This document shows, in pieces, positions 13,428 through 21,180 of a DNA stretch of 47,954 nucleotides; the stretch's first letter is position 1, and every line of letters begins with the position of its first letter. The notes below the pieces were generated by a model. That model made no database searches. It was given only the letters and a program-made list of their open reading frames with translations, and was not told the DNA's origin. Origin of the DNA: a virus. The position numbers and the translations under genes are program-made. The stretch lies in the IMG/VR virus record IMGVR_UViG_3300000956_000007, positions 1-47,954 of that record; one strand, written 5' to 3'.

Positions 13428-14308
13428 TACTCTTCACCCAACTCAGTATAACCATAAGTAGACTTCTGATAGTTAGCCTTAAGCATCTGAGTTACGTCGT
13501 CCCCGTTAAGCTCAGCTTTACAAGGCTGCTGAAACATACAGGAACGACAAACCAGAAGAGACATATTTCTTATAGGAGTATTAGAGTAGTCCTGATCTCG
13601 ATGAATCTGATACGCAGCTTCTTTTTGCTCAAACCAGATCTGATTAATCTCAGACTTAGTAGGCTTAATCCATTCTCGTCGGAACAGATCAGCCTGAGTG
13701 GGATTCTTAAGAGAGCGAGTTCTAATCTGGTTAAACATACCCTTAGAGACAGTATAACCATTCTGCTTCAAGACATGGATATACTTAGGAAGCTGAGCGT
13801 CCATCTCAATATCTAAAGGTGTTTTAAAGTTGTAGACAAATTTGTGGTCCACAACTACCAGATCGCCCCTAAATTCCCCGGAGGTCATCTCAACAAGGAG
13901 ATCTAGTTTAAGGGCATACTCGATATTCTCATCTACAGAGGTACGAAAGTCCTTCTCTACTTCAAGGACTTTGAATGTCTCTTCCCTGTAGGCCTGAGCA
14001 TAGAGTTCAACCAGATTTTTTAGTTGGAGAATAAGACCAACAGTCTCAAATTCTCCGGGAGTTTCAGCTGCAAGTCTAGAAATTTCAGTATCTAGAACTT
14101 GTTGAGCAGCAGAACTAGCTACGCCCACTCCAAAACCTTCTTTAAGAGTGAAGTAGTACTGTTCTAGAGCTGAATGTCCTAGAATACCTCTATAAATTGC
14201 AGGGGGGAGTTTCTTGGGTTCATATCCGTGTCCTGCACGCATGAACCGGAAGTCATGTTGTTTATCGCATAATAGTTTCGTACCAACTTGGGTATTCGAA
14301 ATAATCAT
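13427..14308 (-). CDS. Cas4/RecB-like PD-(D/E)XK exonuclease
   Basis: 293 residues. C14 near the N-terminus and a C-terminal VCRSCMFQQPC cluster supply the four Cys of a Cas4-type iron-sulphur site. RGILGHSALEQYY (40-52) carries the conserved His, LDLLVEM (D136) and VVVDHKF (D154, K156) are the nuclease core. It would resect DNA ends for the Sak4 system. Start at 14308 with GAGGG six bases upstream, and a good promoter 42 bases away (14350-14378). Confidence 0.85.
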   Translation of the reverse strand: MIISNTQVGTKLLCDKQHDFRFMRAGHGYEPKKLPPAIYRGILGHSALEQYYFTLKEGFGVGVASSAAQQVLDTEISRLAAETPGEFETVGLILQLKNLVELYAQAYREETFKVLEVEKDFRTSVDENIEYALKLDLLVEMTSGEFRGDLVVVDHKFVYNFKTPLDIEMDAQLPKYIHVLKQNGYTVSKGMFNQIRTRSLKNPTQADLFRREWIKPTKSEINQIWFEQKEAAYQIHRDQDYSNTPIRNMSLLVCRSCMFQQPCKAELNGDDVTQMLKANYQKSTYGYTELGEE

Positions 14309-14349
14309 AATATACCCTCATAATGTTTTACTATTCTCAAGTCCTACGG

Positions 14350-14378
14350 ATGGTACCACAGCCTACAGGGGGTGTCAA
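14350..14378 (-). promoter_or_regulatory. Leftward promoter with CCTGTAGG in its spacer
   Basis: On the minus strand TTGACA (14378-14373), 17-base spacer containing CCTGTAGG, then TACCAT (14355-14350). It would start transcripts for the exonuclease-recombinase genes. The spacer is CCC, motif, CTGTGG. Confidence 0.65.
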
Positions 14379-14390
14379 ATTATCTATCTT

Positions 14391-14633
14391 TTAAAGTTCA
14401 TGAGTATGGGATTTCATTACTTTAGCAAGTTCACCAAAAGCTTCTTTAATCTTCTCATGCCAACGAGCATGTCTTACAGTATGGTCTACATGAACAGTTG
14501 CCCAACACGATTCACATACCGCAAAAGAACTGTATGTATCCTCATCATTTTTAAAATGAAACATAGACAAAGTACCGGTAAAAACCATCATAGGGAAGTA
14601 TTCTTCTTCAAGTGCTTGCTCTTCAGGAGTCAT
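14391..14633 (-). CDS. Zinc-finger-like protein, 80 residues
   Basis: An acidic helical N-terminus, then VCESCWATVHVDHTVRHARWHEKI: CxxC followed by paired His in the HxxxxH style that marks many small actinophage proteins. DNA or RNA binding is possible. Overlaps the upstream gene by four bases; the promoter at 14350 lies just downstream of its stop. Confidence 0.65.
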   Translation of the reverse strand: MTPEEQALEEEYFPMMVFTGTLSMFHFKNDEDTYSSFAVCESCWATVHVDHTVRHARWHEKIKEAFGELAKVMKSHTHEL

Positions 14634-14995
14634 CTTCTACCAGTCCTTCTATTTTCTCGTGTATTATATATATGATAAACAGGATCATGGTGTTTCCTAC
14701 ATAGATATACAGAGATAGGATCTCTAAACTCTCTTGTTAGTTTTTTAGCATCTTCCTTTGCCTGTTCCTCTGTTTCATACCGTATCTTCTTACAACCTAA
14801 GCTCTCATAATAGAGAGTTTTCCAGTAGTCCCTAGAGGCAGCAAGTTCAACAATCCTTTGTTCTTTTTCAATATTATTTTCTTTAATTTTTTGTTTCTTT
14901 ATTGTATTAGAAAGTACTTGTTTATAAAATTCAGCTCTTAATCCTACATAATGTCTCATGTTATCAAAATAAAGATCAAACCAAAGTTGACTCAT
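14630..14995 (-). CDS. Hypothetical protein with coiled-coil segment, 121 residues
   Basis: Residues 20-60 form a basic amphipathic helix (NTIKKQKIKENNIEKEQRI) with coiled-coil character; the C-terminal part ends with VYLCRKHHDPVYHIYNT and an Arg-rich tail. His-Cys residues there may bind metal. No recognised family. ATGA overlaps on both sides. Confidence 0.6.
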   Translation of the reverse strand: MSQLWFDLYFDNMRHYVGLRAEFYKQVLSNTIKKQKIKENNIEKEQRIVELAASRDYWKTLYYESLGCKKIRYETEEQAKEDAKKLTREFRDPISVYLCRKHHDPVYHIYNTRENRRTGRR

Positions 14996-15189
14996 TTCCT
15001 AACCCAGAGATAGTAGGGCCATTTGAGCATAATCTCATAAATAAAAAGAAGCTTCTGTAGATAGGTGATATGCTTACCTCTATCTAACATTTCTTGCTCA
15101 AGTCGAGTAAACATGGGAACTAATCCAAGAATAATGACAAATCCAGTAATTATATGGTACATCATATAATAATAAAGAAAATCAATCAT
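14992..15189 (-). CDS. Small membrane protein, 65 residues
   Basis: Aromatic N-terminal hydrophobic segment (DFLYYYMMYHIITGFVIILG, residues 3-22) and a second amphipathic stretch (LLFIYEIMLKWPYYLW). Probably inner-membrane associated. Early-operon membrane peptides of phages often act in host takeover or exclusion, but nothing in the sequence proves it. Confidence 0.6.
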   Translation of the reverse strand: MIDFLYYYMMYHIITGFVIILGLVPMFTRLEQEMLDRGKHITYLQKLLFIYEIMLKWPYYLWVRK

Positions 15190-15677
15190 ATCTTAACTTG
15201 TCCGGCCTTCCATTTAATTTCGTTCTCTGAACATTCTTCTAGTGAAGCAGGAATAGGGGAGTGGGGGAGTGTCGAATACAACTCTTCATCATAATTCTTA
15301 TCATTAAGAGTATGCCATCTGTTGTGACAGTTAGTACAGATTAGGTGTACATTAGTTGATTCATTACGTGCGGTATTCTTTACAGGACCGTGGTGCCGGT
15401 GCTCCTGTACCCCTGCTATACATCCTATAATTGGGTATTTACCACCTCCACAATTCTTCTTCCACTTCCACTCGCATGCTCTATTAGGATCAATACTATG
15501 TTCTACTGCCGCTCTCTTTCTCCCAGCTGATACAGTAATCTCATCATCAGCTTTATAATTTTTTCTAGGAGAACTAACTACAACAGGAGCCTTTTCGGAA
15601 CAACAGCAGTTCTGACCTACAGGGCGTTCAGATAAACACTCGTCATGTAGTTGCCTGGCACAAGCTATGCAGGCCAT
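15186..15677 (-). CDS. HNH endonuclease with N-terminal zinc motif
   Basis: 163 residues. N-terminal CIACARQLHDEC and CCC residues suggest one zinc site. The centre reads ACEWKWKKNC...GC...QEHRHHGPVKNTARNESTNVHLICTNCHNRWH: an HNH core with His, Asn and the CTNCHNRWH zinc ligands. Phage HNH nucleases either nick for packaging or act as homing enzymes. Not adjacent to terminase, so a free-standing nuclease is likely. One CCTGTAGG copy encodes RPVGQ between the two zinc parts. Confidence 0.75.
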   Translation of the reverse strand: MACIACARQLHDECLSERPVGQNCCCSEKAPVVVSSPRKNYKADDEITVSAGRKRAAVEHSIDPNRACEWKWKKNCGGGKYPIIGCIAGVQEHRHHGPVKNTARNESTNVHLICTNCHNRWHTLNDKNYDEELYSTLPHSPIPASLEECSENEIKWKAGQVKI

Positions 15678-15871
15678 TAGTCTTCCAAAGCCTCGGTAAG
15701 AACTTTTCTGAACATATCTACTATTTCTTCAGTAGATATTTCTTCATCTTTAATAGCTTGTTCAATAGCTCCAATAGGTAGTTCTTCGTCTTCTTTTCTA
15801 TTGAAGAAGAGAAGATCTCTAACACAGTCGTCTATTGTTGCTCGCAGTACGTCATGATATGTCCAACTCAT
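15677..15871 (-). CDS. Hypothetical acidic protein, 64 residues
   Basis: Helical acidic protein (EELPIGAIEQAIKDEEISTEEIVDMF). No family recognised. TAATG overlaps join it to both neighbours. Confidence 0.6.
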   Translation of the reverse strand: MSWTYHDVLRATIDDCVRDLLFFNRKEDEELPIGAIEQAIKDEEISTEEIVDMFRKVLTEALED

Positions 15872-16101
15872 TAGTCTTCCCTAGGATCATCGTCTAACCC
15901 CATGTGAACAAATGCCATATCACGAATCATCTGTTGCCATTCAAAGAACTTACGCATAGTTTCATCATAATTTTTAATCTGTTCATCCGTTAGAGAAACC
16001 TCAACGTCATCTTCAGATTCAAAACCATTCTCATCTCTTAGATAGTCTACTAGATAGAAGAAAGGGTGGTATTCAGTATAATTAGCGTGTCTTTTCTTCA
16101 T
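15871..16101 (-). CDS. Hypothetical acidic protein, 76 residues
   Basis: Starts MKKRHANYTEYHPFFYLVDYL and ends DDDPRED; helical with a central EDDVEVSLTDEQIKNYDETM segment. Function unknown. Coupled to both neighbours by TAATG overlaps. Confidence 0.6.
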   Translation of the reverse strand: MKKRHANYTEYHPFFYLVDYLRDENGFESEDDVEVSLTDEQIKNYDETMRKFFEWQQMIRDMAFVHMGLDDDPRED

Positions 16102-16439
16102 TAGTGAATTCTTCCTTTAAACAGAGTCTTCTCAGGACGTTCTACTTCATCCCAGTTAACAGTACCTAGAAACTGATATCTAGTGTTAGGCTTAACCTTG
16201 AAATGTTCCTTCCTGTAGATTAGTTCGCAAGGTCCTAGGTCAAACCCCCACGCATGAAGTTTCTTCTTATCCCACCAAATTCCGAACGTCCAAGTGGTCC
16301 ACGTCCAAGTAACTCTAAATCTCTTCATCGCACCTACTTTAGATTTGTTAGTTTCACAACTATCATTAGAGCATCTACCAAATATAACTAGATGACCACA
16401 AGAATCACATACTTTGGGATGCTTAACGATGACGGTCAT
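16101..16439 (-). CDS. Zinc-ribbon-like protein, 112 residues
   Basis: N-terminal CDSCGHLVIFGRCSNDSC is a four-Cys knuckle; the rest is Trp-rich and beta-like (VTWTWTTWTFGIWWDKK, LHAWGFDLGPC). An internal ATG at 16328 (MKRFRVTW) could give a second product without the zinc knuckle. Function unknown. Confidence 0.6.
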   Translation of the reverse strand: MTVIVKHPKVCDSCGHLVIFGRCSNDSCETNKSKVGAMKRFRVTWTWTTWTFGIWWDKKKLHAWGFDLGPCELIYRKEHFKVKPNTRYQFLGTVNWDEVERPEKTLFKGRIH

Positions 16440-16662
16440 TGATGTTATACTCCCGAATACAAGTATTAACTACATCCTGTAGACTACCTATAAACTGATT
16501 ACACCACCACAACTCATCCACATCTCTAGGGCACGTCTGAGTTGCGAGTAACCGGGCTACTGCCATAGCTATACTGTGACTAGAGAAATAAAACCATACG
16601 TTATTAGGGCTAACTACCATCCATTTTTTATTATCGTCCCTGGTAACTCGCCATTTATTCAT
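16423..16662 (-). CDS. Hypothetical protein, 79 residues
   Basis: MNKWRVTRDDNKKWMVVSP opening, strands with Trp, then SIAMAVARLLATQ helix: a small strand-strand-helix fold frequent in actinophages. Resembles in outline the frameshifted ORF at 17182. Starts by overlap with the small membrane gene upstream. Confidence 0.6.
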   Translation of the reverse strand: MNKWRVTRDDNKKWMVVSPNNVWFYFSSHSIAMAVARLLATQTCPRDVDELWWCNQFIGSLQDVVNTCIREYNINDRHR

Positions 16663-16771
16663 TATGATTATCCTTATTGGCAGTACTCAACATGTAGGCC
16701 GCCAGACAGGCACCACCTACTGTGACAAGTATGAGTAGTATTGTCTCATCTACGATGGAGAGTGCATGCAT
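16655..16771 (-). CDS. 38-residue single-span membrane protein
   Basis: MHALSIVDETILLILVTVGG... has one hydrophobic span (about residues 9-29) and a polar tail. AAGGA stands eight bases upstream of the ATG at 16771; an in-frame GTG lies one codon further upstream. It is the first gene after the structured RNA at 16787-16890 and the promoter at 16915, so the RNA forms its 5' leader. Confidence 0.55.
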   Translation of the reverse strand: MHALSIVDETILLILVTVGGACLAAYMLSTANKDNHNE

Positions 16772-16786
16772 CACAGGAATCCTTGC

Positions 16787-16890
16787 TCAGCGGGTTAGGA
16801 GAGTCGCTCTGCTCAATCTCGGTTCGACTATCCGTCCACCTAGGATAGGACCCGTAAGACTAGTGGCTCTTACTCTGCCTAACCCGCTGA
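16787..16890 (-). ncRNA. Large cloverleaf-like structured RNA in a 5' leader
   Basis: A 13-bp perfect inverted repeat (16787-16799 with 16878-16890, core CAGCGGGTTAGG) encloses three hairpins. On the minus strand these are GTAAGA/TCTTAC with an 8-base loop, CTATCC/GGATAG with a 9-base loop, and AGAG/CTCT with a 3-base loop. A promoter lies just upstream, so the fold begins about 18 bases into the transcript. It could be a processed RNA, a leader regulator or a degenerate tRNA-like structure; no known family is identified. Confidence 0.55.
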
Positions 16891-16914
16891 ACTCTGCGGC
16901 TTGTGCCTACTATA

Positions 16915-16944
16915 AGTAGACCACAGATACAGGACTCTTGTCAA
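16915..16944 (-). promoter_or_regulatory. Leftward promoter upstream of the structured leader
   Basis: Minus strand TTGACA (16944-16939), 18-base spacer, TCTACT (16920-16915). The spacer holds CCTGTATC followed by TGTGG, a near match to the CCTGTAGG-TGTGG arrangement in other leftward promoters. The -35 overlaps the stop codon of the upstream gene. Confidence 0.55.
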
Positions 16945-17195
16945 ACCGATTTCTCGGGATCATTGAAGTTTCTTGAGATGTTAGAGAGATCATTACCTTT
17001 CCGCATGTAGGGAGATGGTCTGGGATCGTGGTAAGACCAAAGAATTTTTCTACACTTATCACACCAATTGGCAGTAGGAGAGATAACTAGATAACCTACT
17101 CCATTCCAATAATCACACCAAAGATAAGATCTACCTATAGGTCTATGTTCTGCTTTAGCATCTTCTAGTGCTAACCATTCCTTATGGCTTTTCAT
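16941..17195 (-). CDS. Zinc-binding hypothetical protein, 84 residues
   Basis: MKSHKEWLALEDAKAEHRP start; the centre has YLWCDYWNGVGYLVISP and NWCDKCRKILWSYHDPRP, giving C...C-x2-C and His ligands. Possibly nucleic-acid binding. Function unknown. Confidence 0.6.
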   Translation of the reverse strand: MKSHKEWLALEDAKAEHRPIGRSYLWCDYWNGVGYLVISPTANWCDKCRKILWSYHDPRPSPYMRKGNDLSNISRNFNDPEKSV

Positions 17196-17344
17196 GTATG
17201 CAACGTCCTTTAATACACGCTAAAGCATCTTCCTCAGTTCTATGTACACAACAGATCAAATTCAGCGGATTCAGTACCCACCAACGCCCCGGTGTAACCC
17301 AGGATTCTTCTATGTGATATTCACTCTCAAAATGGAGACTTCAT
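17182..17344 (-). CDS. Hypothetical protein needing a +1 shift at UUU-UGA
   Basis: The ATG at 17344 opens M-K-S-P-F and then meets TGA. If the ribosome slips forward one base on TTTT (17332-17329), the frame continues as ESEYHIEESW... through a Trp-rich strand and EEDALACIKGRC to a stop at 17182, about 53 residues. The continuation resembles neighbouring small proteins but has no start codon of its own. UUU-UGA allows tRNA-Phe to re-pair, as in the release factor 2 frameshift. A decayed gene or a one-base sequence error is equally possible. Confidence 0.45.
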
Positions 17345-17349
17345 AATAG

Positions 17350-17541
17350 TCACGGTGCATCATCTTCTTTCTCAAACTCAGCCCCGACTCTTGCTAGTTT
17401 AAGTGCTTCGAAAAGCTCTCTACAAAATGAATCCATCTCTACAGAAAACATCTGTGGTGGATTCTGAACTAGAGTCTTTAGCCAAAAGGCTTCTACCTCT
17501 GTGAGAGAAACTACAATAGTCTTATTCGTTGTAATATTCAT
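17350..17541 (-). CDS. Hypothetical protein, 63 residues
   Basis: MNITTNKTIVVSLTEVEAFWLKTLVQ start chosen at 17541 by ATGA overlap with the upstream stop. Two strands then helices; acidic tail (EFEKEDDAP). Function unknown. The longer frame upstream is antisense-like shadow sequence. Confidence 0.55.
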   Translation of the reverse strand: MNITTNKTIVVSLTEVEAFWLKTLVQNPPQMFSVEMDSFCRELFEALKLARVGAEFEKEDDAP

Positions 17542-17741
17542 CTGAAATCCACTGCCTCCTGAATTCTCAACGCATCTTCTTCTGAACACATGTAGATTAT
17601 ACCATCTATTTCCTTTCTCCACCGCCAAGTATAGTTAGGAGTTCTAGAGGTATTCTTCCATCCAGCATTTTGAAGAATAGTTCTTTCAATCTGATCTAGT
17701 TCCAGAAGTAAATCTTGCCTCTTATCCCAGAGATTATCCAT
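17538..17741 (-). CDS. Hypothetical protein, 67 residues
   Basis: Helical N-terminus (KRQDLLLELDQIERTIL) followed by Trp-rich strands (YTWRWRKEIDGIIYMC) and a final EEDALRIQEAV helix. Same style of small strand-helix protein as 12785-13427. Coupled by TAATG and ATGA overlaps. Confidence 0.6.
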   Translation of the reverse strand: MDNLWDKRQDLLLELDQIERTILQNAGWKNTSRTPNYTWRWRKEIDGIIYMCSEEDALRIQEAVDFR

Positions 17742-18427
17742 TAGTGGGTATCCTTTTCTACTTCTGTCAGGACTTGTTCACTCATAATTCGATACATTTC
17801 TTTCTCTAAGCTATAAAACAAATCACTAAGTTCTACTGCTTTACTACTATTAATATCTTGAGCCCACTCAATGTATCTCTTAATTTCTCCTAATACTCTA
17901 GGGTCAATCTGAGCATGTATATCTCTAATAGATTTCATCCCATTGGTCCATTCTCTAGTGTCGTCATTCTGATAAGCGTAACAGTCTGCACCGTAAGGTA
18001 AGTTTGGAGTTATACCGTGCCAGGTACACAGCTCGCCTGGCTCATGTTCAACTAGATCAGGTCTACAGTCGCTAAGCCAGTGCCTATTACGTCTGTTTAA
18101 TCCAATTTCATAACCATTAACTACGAAGGTCCCACAGAAGTGACAAGTATTCCCTTCATCTGTTGCTTCTGCCTGTAGGCGAACTCCAAATTTCTCTCGT
18201 CTTTCTATGGCTTCCATTAGATTACACATATGTTCACGTGTACCTGTATAGATTACAGTAAATGGACTACCGTTGCCTACAGGGTGAGGATAGAAGATAT
18301 CAATCTTCCATTCCTTCTCTTCCTTTGGCAGACATTCTTTACAGAGAAGTGCTTTACCATCTTCTGTAGGTTCTACAATTGACTTAATCTTTCCGCATCC
18401 ATCGCAAAGCATCTCAGGTTCAGTCAT
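17741..18427 (-). CDS. Zinc-ribbon hypothetical protein, 228 residues
   Basis: N-terminal CDGCGKIKS...LCKEC zinc ribbon (about residues 8-32), a second site CHFCG...HWLSDC in the middle, and a helical C-terminus. Two Cys clusters suggest nucleic-acid or scaffold function. No named family. Two CCTGTAGG copies in opposite orientation (18172, 18276) encode RLQA and HPVGN. Confidence 0.65.
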   Translation of the reverse strand: MTEPEMLCDGCGKIKSIVEPTEDGKALLCKECLPKEEKEWKIDIFYPHPVGNGSPFTVIYTGTREHMCNLMEAIERREKFGVRLQAEATDEGNTCHFCGTFVVNGYEIGLNRRNRHWLSDCRPDLVEHEPGELCTWHGITPNLPYGADCYAYQNDDTREWTNGMKSIRDIHAQIDPRVLGEIKRYIEWAQDINSSKAVELSDLFYSLEKEMYRIMSEQVLTEVEKDTH

Positions 18428-18618
18428 TTCAAGTACTCAATTCTAATCTCAGAAAATTCCTTATTACTGTTACAGACATCAACATTGATAACATCTGCAT
18501 ACGTATTAATAAATTCTAGAAATTTATCTTTCATCAATTCAGGACCAAAGAAGTCTAGTTCAAATTCGAGTCCTGATCCTGTATAGTTATCTCTAATAAT
18601 AATCTCGTAATGTTTCAT
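18424..18618 (-). CDS. Hypothetical protein, 64 residues
   Basis: MKHYEIIIRDNYTGSGLEFELDFFG start at 18618 (TAATG overlap with the upstream gene; the longer frame from 18630 overlaps it). Alternating strand and helix pattern of a small ferredoxin-like or swapped-strand fold. Function unknown. Confidence 0.6.
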   Translation of the reverse strand: MKHYEIIIRDNYTGSGLEFELDFFGPELMKDKFLEFINTYADVINVDVCNSNKEFSEIRIEYLK

Positions 18619-18782
18619 TATGTCCCACAATAGTGTGTAATGTGAATCTGGAGATAGCTTTCTTTACTAACGAAAGATGGAAGTTCGACTTCTACACTTT
18701 CAATAGGTGTGTCATACCAAACTCTTACTTCAAGATTAGGGTCTACATCCATAAGCGCATCAATTAGTTCCTGAACAGTCAT
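18618..18782 (-). CDS. Hypothetical protein, 54 residues
   Basis: MTVQELIDALMDVDPNLEVRVWYDTP...; the opening TVQELIDALMDVDPNLEVRV is a widespread small-protein motif in bacteria and phages (first helix, then strand). Function unknown. TAATG overlaps both sides. Shorter than 60 codons but well supported by fit. Confidence 0.65.
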   Translation of the reverse strand: MTVQELIDALMDVDPNLEVRVWYDTPIESVEVELPSFVSKESYLQIHITHYCGT

Positions 18783-18943
18783 TAGACATCTTCAATCTTA
18801 TGATCTACTACATAGACTTGCTCGTTTACGGCAGGGTGAGGCCAAGTTTGATGTGCCCATTCAATTTTATTACCCTCTAGTTCTTCTTCCAAATCATCTT
18901 CGATCATATACACGTATCGAATAGTTGTAGTAACTTTCTTCAT
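18782..18943 (-). CDS. Hypothetical protein, 53 residues
   Basis: MKKVTTTIRYVYMIEDDLEEELEGNKIEW...: beta strand, acidic helix, then VNEQVYVVDHKIEDV. Follows the helicase with a TGATG overlap. Function unknown. Confidence 0.6.
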   Translation of the reverse strand: MKKVTTTIRYVYMIEDDLEEELEGNKIEWAHQTWPHPAVNEQVYVVDHKIEDV

Positions 18944-20907
18944 CAGATCTCACCTGCTTTAAGTGCCCTGTAGACCTCTTGATAAAGGTCAGCCTGGTCT
19001 TCAAAGTTATCGATAATGTTCTTCTTCTCTTTAACTAGAGTAGCCATCCAAGTATCAATAGTACCTTCAACCATAATTCTGTGAATATAAGTATCCTTAG
19101 TAGTACCGAGCCTATCAATTCTGCCTTCTGCCTGTTCTTCTGTACCAGGATTCCATGCGTTATCTAGCATAATAGCATGGGTTGCCCTGTTAAGATTCAG
19201 ACCTGTGCCCATGGCACCATAAGTACCTACTAGATTATCCCACTTAGGATTAGGCGGTGCAGTCTTAGGGTCAAAGTCTAGCTGTGCCTGATTCTTAGTA
19301 TAGTTATCAGTGTCACCGGTGTATGCAAGAGTTCGTCTACCTAGTCTGCTCTGGAGTTCATACATCGGGTCTTTGAACATAGAGAAACTGAGAGTAGCTT
19401 CTTCTTCCTCGTTAATTTCAGAGATTAGCTCGTAAGCCTTATCAAGCTTGGCAGACTGATAGACTTCTAGTCTACCAACTACATATTCAATCTCTGTCTC
19501 AGGATCTTTTCTCTTAAGAACAATGCCAGCGGGCCATGTCAAACACTGCCTAAGCCTCATAAGCACAACAATCATATAAGGCATAGCCATAGCGATACCT
19601 TGTTCAGGGTCCAGCACAAGCTGAGCGTACTTACGGACTTGCTCGTAAGCCTCCCACTGCTTAGGATAGTTCTCTTTGAACTCTTCCTTAGTAATAAGGT
19701 GCTCAATAGGAGTAGCAGGTGGAATAATAATCCCGGCTGCCTTACGGTCTCTAGCTACATATCTAGGACCAATCTTCTTTACAAGCTGTTCGTCTGCCCC
19801 ATACTGCCATTTCCAACGCCCTGTGTAATCCTTAGTACAGAAATCTCTCAGATAGTTTTTTTCAGAGACAAAGTTTTTAGGGTCAATCAGACGCAAGTGT
19901 GGGAATAGTTCTTGTGGTCTGTTCAAGATAGGCGTGCCTGTCATAGGCAGCACATTAGTTACTGTGGAGAATTCAGTAATAAATCCTGTGTAACCACAAT
20001 CCAGACATTTACCGTCATTTACATCAAGATCAATATGCGCTTGCTCTGGCCTACAGGAAGGACAGGTATTATTAGCAAAGACTAGGTTATGGATACCCTT
20101 AGCTGCAAGTGTACTAAGAGTCTTAGCATTGTGTGCTTCATCATAGATAACTGTATCAGCTTTAAGGGCGTTCAGATCTGTGATCAGCTCAGGATCTTTA
20201 CGCCATGCACCGTAGTTCAACACAACTACACATTGTGGAACTGTTTTCAATGCGGGCAGGGTGAAGTCACGTTCAGTCTTGGACATCTTGCCAATCTTAA
20301 TTACAAGCCTATGTGGCGTCCAAAGCTGAATCTCACGAATGAAGTTGTCCATAGTATCACTAGGACAAATCAGGATTATACGCTGAGCGTCCATCAGGTC
20401 AGCATAAATAAGACTGGTAAGAGACTTACCTAGTCCGCGCTTATCTCCCAAGAGAGCGCGCTTAGCTACTGCCAGATGAATAGCTCCGTCAATTTGATGC
20501 TCTAGTGCGCCCAAACCGTCATCACGGTTCTCTTTGCGCCAATAAGCATTGAGACAGGCTTCTTTAAACTCATCTAGCTTAGACTGATACTCTGCCTGTA
20601 GGCGCTCACTGTCCTGGAGTCTGGACAACTCTCTGCGCAGCTTGGACAAATCATCAGTGTAGTATCTGGACTTTCTATCCAGATCTACAATGAGAGATCT
20701 AGTGCTGTTATACTGATCAGCAGCCTTCTTTACTTGCTCTGCTACCTTCTCTAGCTGCGCTCTAACTTCATCATAGACTTTACGCTGAACTTCTACTGCT
20801 TCTTTCTCAGCATCAGCATTAATCTTCAATTGCTGACTCTGAACTTTAGTCTCACTAAGGTCTTTCTCAAGTTTAATGATCTGATTAAGAATCTCATCCT
20901 TATTCAT
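18943..20907 (-). CDS. SNF2/DEAH-type helicase with N-terminal coiled coil
   Basis: 654 residues from the ATG at 20907 (ATGA overlap with the zinc gene). Residues 1-120 form a coiled coil. The ATPase has GDKRGLGKS (about 154-162), IYDEAH (254-259), MTGTPILNRP and, in the C-terminal lobe, QAEGRIDRLG, the SNF2 motif VI. A zinc ribbon (CPSC...CLDC, about 282-304) is inserted in the first lobe. SNF2-like phage enzymes remodel protein-DNA complexes or aid recombination. Motif copies at 20050, which lies in the zinc insert as CPSCRP, and 20595. Confidence 0.88.
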   Translation of the reverse strand: MNKDEILNQIIKLEKDLSETKVQSQQLKINADAEKEAVEVQRKVYDEVRAQLEKVAEQVKKAADQYNSTRSLIVDLDRKSRYYTDDLSKLRRELSRLQDSERLQAEYQSKLDEFKEACLNAYWRKENRDDGLGALEHQIDGAIHLAVAKRALLGDKRGLGKSLTSLIYADLMDAQRIILICPSDTMDNFIREIQLWTPHRLVIKIGKMSKTERDFTLPALKTVPQCVVVLNYGAWRKDPELITDLNALKADTVIYDEAHNAKTLSTLAAKGIHNLVFANNTCPSCRPEQAHIDLDVNDGKCLDCGYTGFITEFSTVTNVLPMTGTPILNRPQELFPHLRLIDPKNFVSEKNYLRDFCTKDYTGRWKWQYGADEQLVKKIGPRYVARDRKAAGIIIPPATPIEHLITKEEFKENYPKQWEAYEQVRKYAQLVLDPEQGIAMAMPYMIVVLMRLRQCLTWPAGIVLKRKDPETEIEYVVGRLEVYQSAKLDKAYELISEINEEEEATLSFSMFKDPMYELQSRLGRRTLAYTGDTDNYTKNQAQLDFDPKTAPPNPKWDNLVGTYGAMGTGLNLNRATHAIMLDNAWNPGTEEQAEGRIDRLGTTKDTYIHRIMVEGTIDTWMATLVKEKKNIIDNFEDQADLYQEVYRALKAGEI

Positions 20908-21032
20908 TTGGTACACTGCTCCCCGGGATGTACCTTATTAGCTCTAATGTGTTTCTTATACGCATCCACTGTAGTATATGCAGGCCACTCTTCACCACAT
21001 TTAGTACAGCTCCAATGCTCTGTCTCATTCAT
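20904..21032 (-). CDS. 42-residue C2H2-like zinc finger
   Basis: WSCTKCGEEWPAYTTVDAYKKHIRANKVH: CxxC then HxxxxxxH, a classic finger layout, with a final Cys. Probably nucleic-acid or protein binding. Stop overlaps the helicase start (ATGA). Confidence 0.65.
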   Translation of the reverse strand: MNETEHWSCTKCGEEWPAYTTVDAYKKHIRANKVHPGEQCTK

Positions 21033-21045
21033 TATTGTCTCTCAT

Positions 21046-21180
21046 TTATTCGCAAGTATAGATGACAATTTCTCCGTCAACTGTTTTGCTTGCCTGGTGG
21101 GGATCACCATGCTTACTTGCCTTAACTTTATGTCCACAATTACGTGGGCAGTCCACTAGAACATCTGCTGCCTTAACCAT
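21046..21180 (-). CDS. 44-residue zinc-binding protein
   Basis: MVKAADVLVDCPRNCGHKVKASKHGD...IYTCE: CxxxC, His residues and a last Cys suggest one metal site. Start overlaps the stop of the 26-residue ORF upstream. Function unknown. Confidence 0.55.
   Translation of the reverse strand: MVKAADVLVDCPRNCGHKVKASKHGDPHQASKTVDGEIVIYTCE

Noticed and set aside
14214-14675. 153-codon plus-strand open frame
   Set aside because: Runs against well supported leftward genes and a promoter; Cys/Phe/Leu-rich composition typical of an antisense shadow.
16800-16850. GGTTCGACTATCC on the plus strand as a tRNA T-arm
   Set aside because: The stem beyond two pairs does not form and a stronger CTATCC/GGATAG hairpin uses the same bases; no canonical tRNA can be built.
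20089-20433. 114-codon plus-strand frame inside the helicase
   Set aside because: Antisense to conserved helicase motifs.
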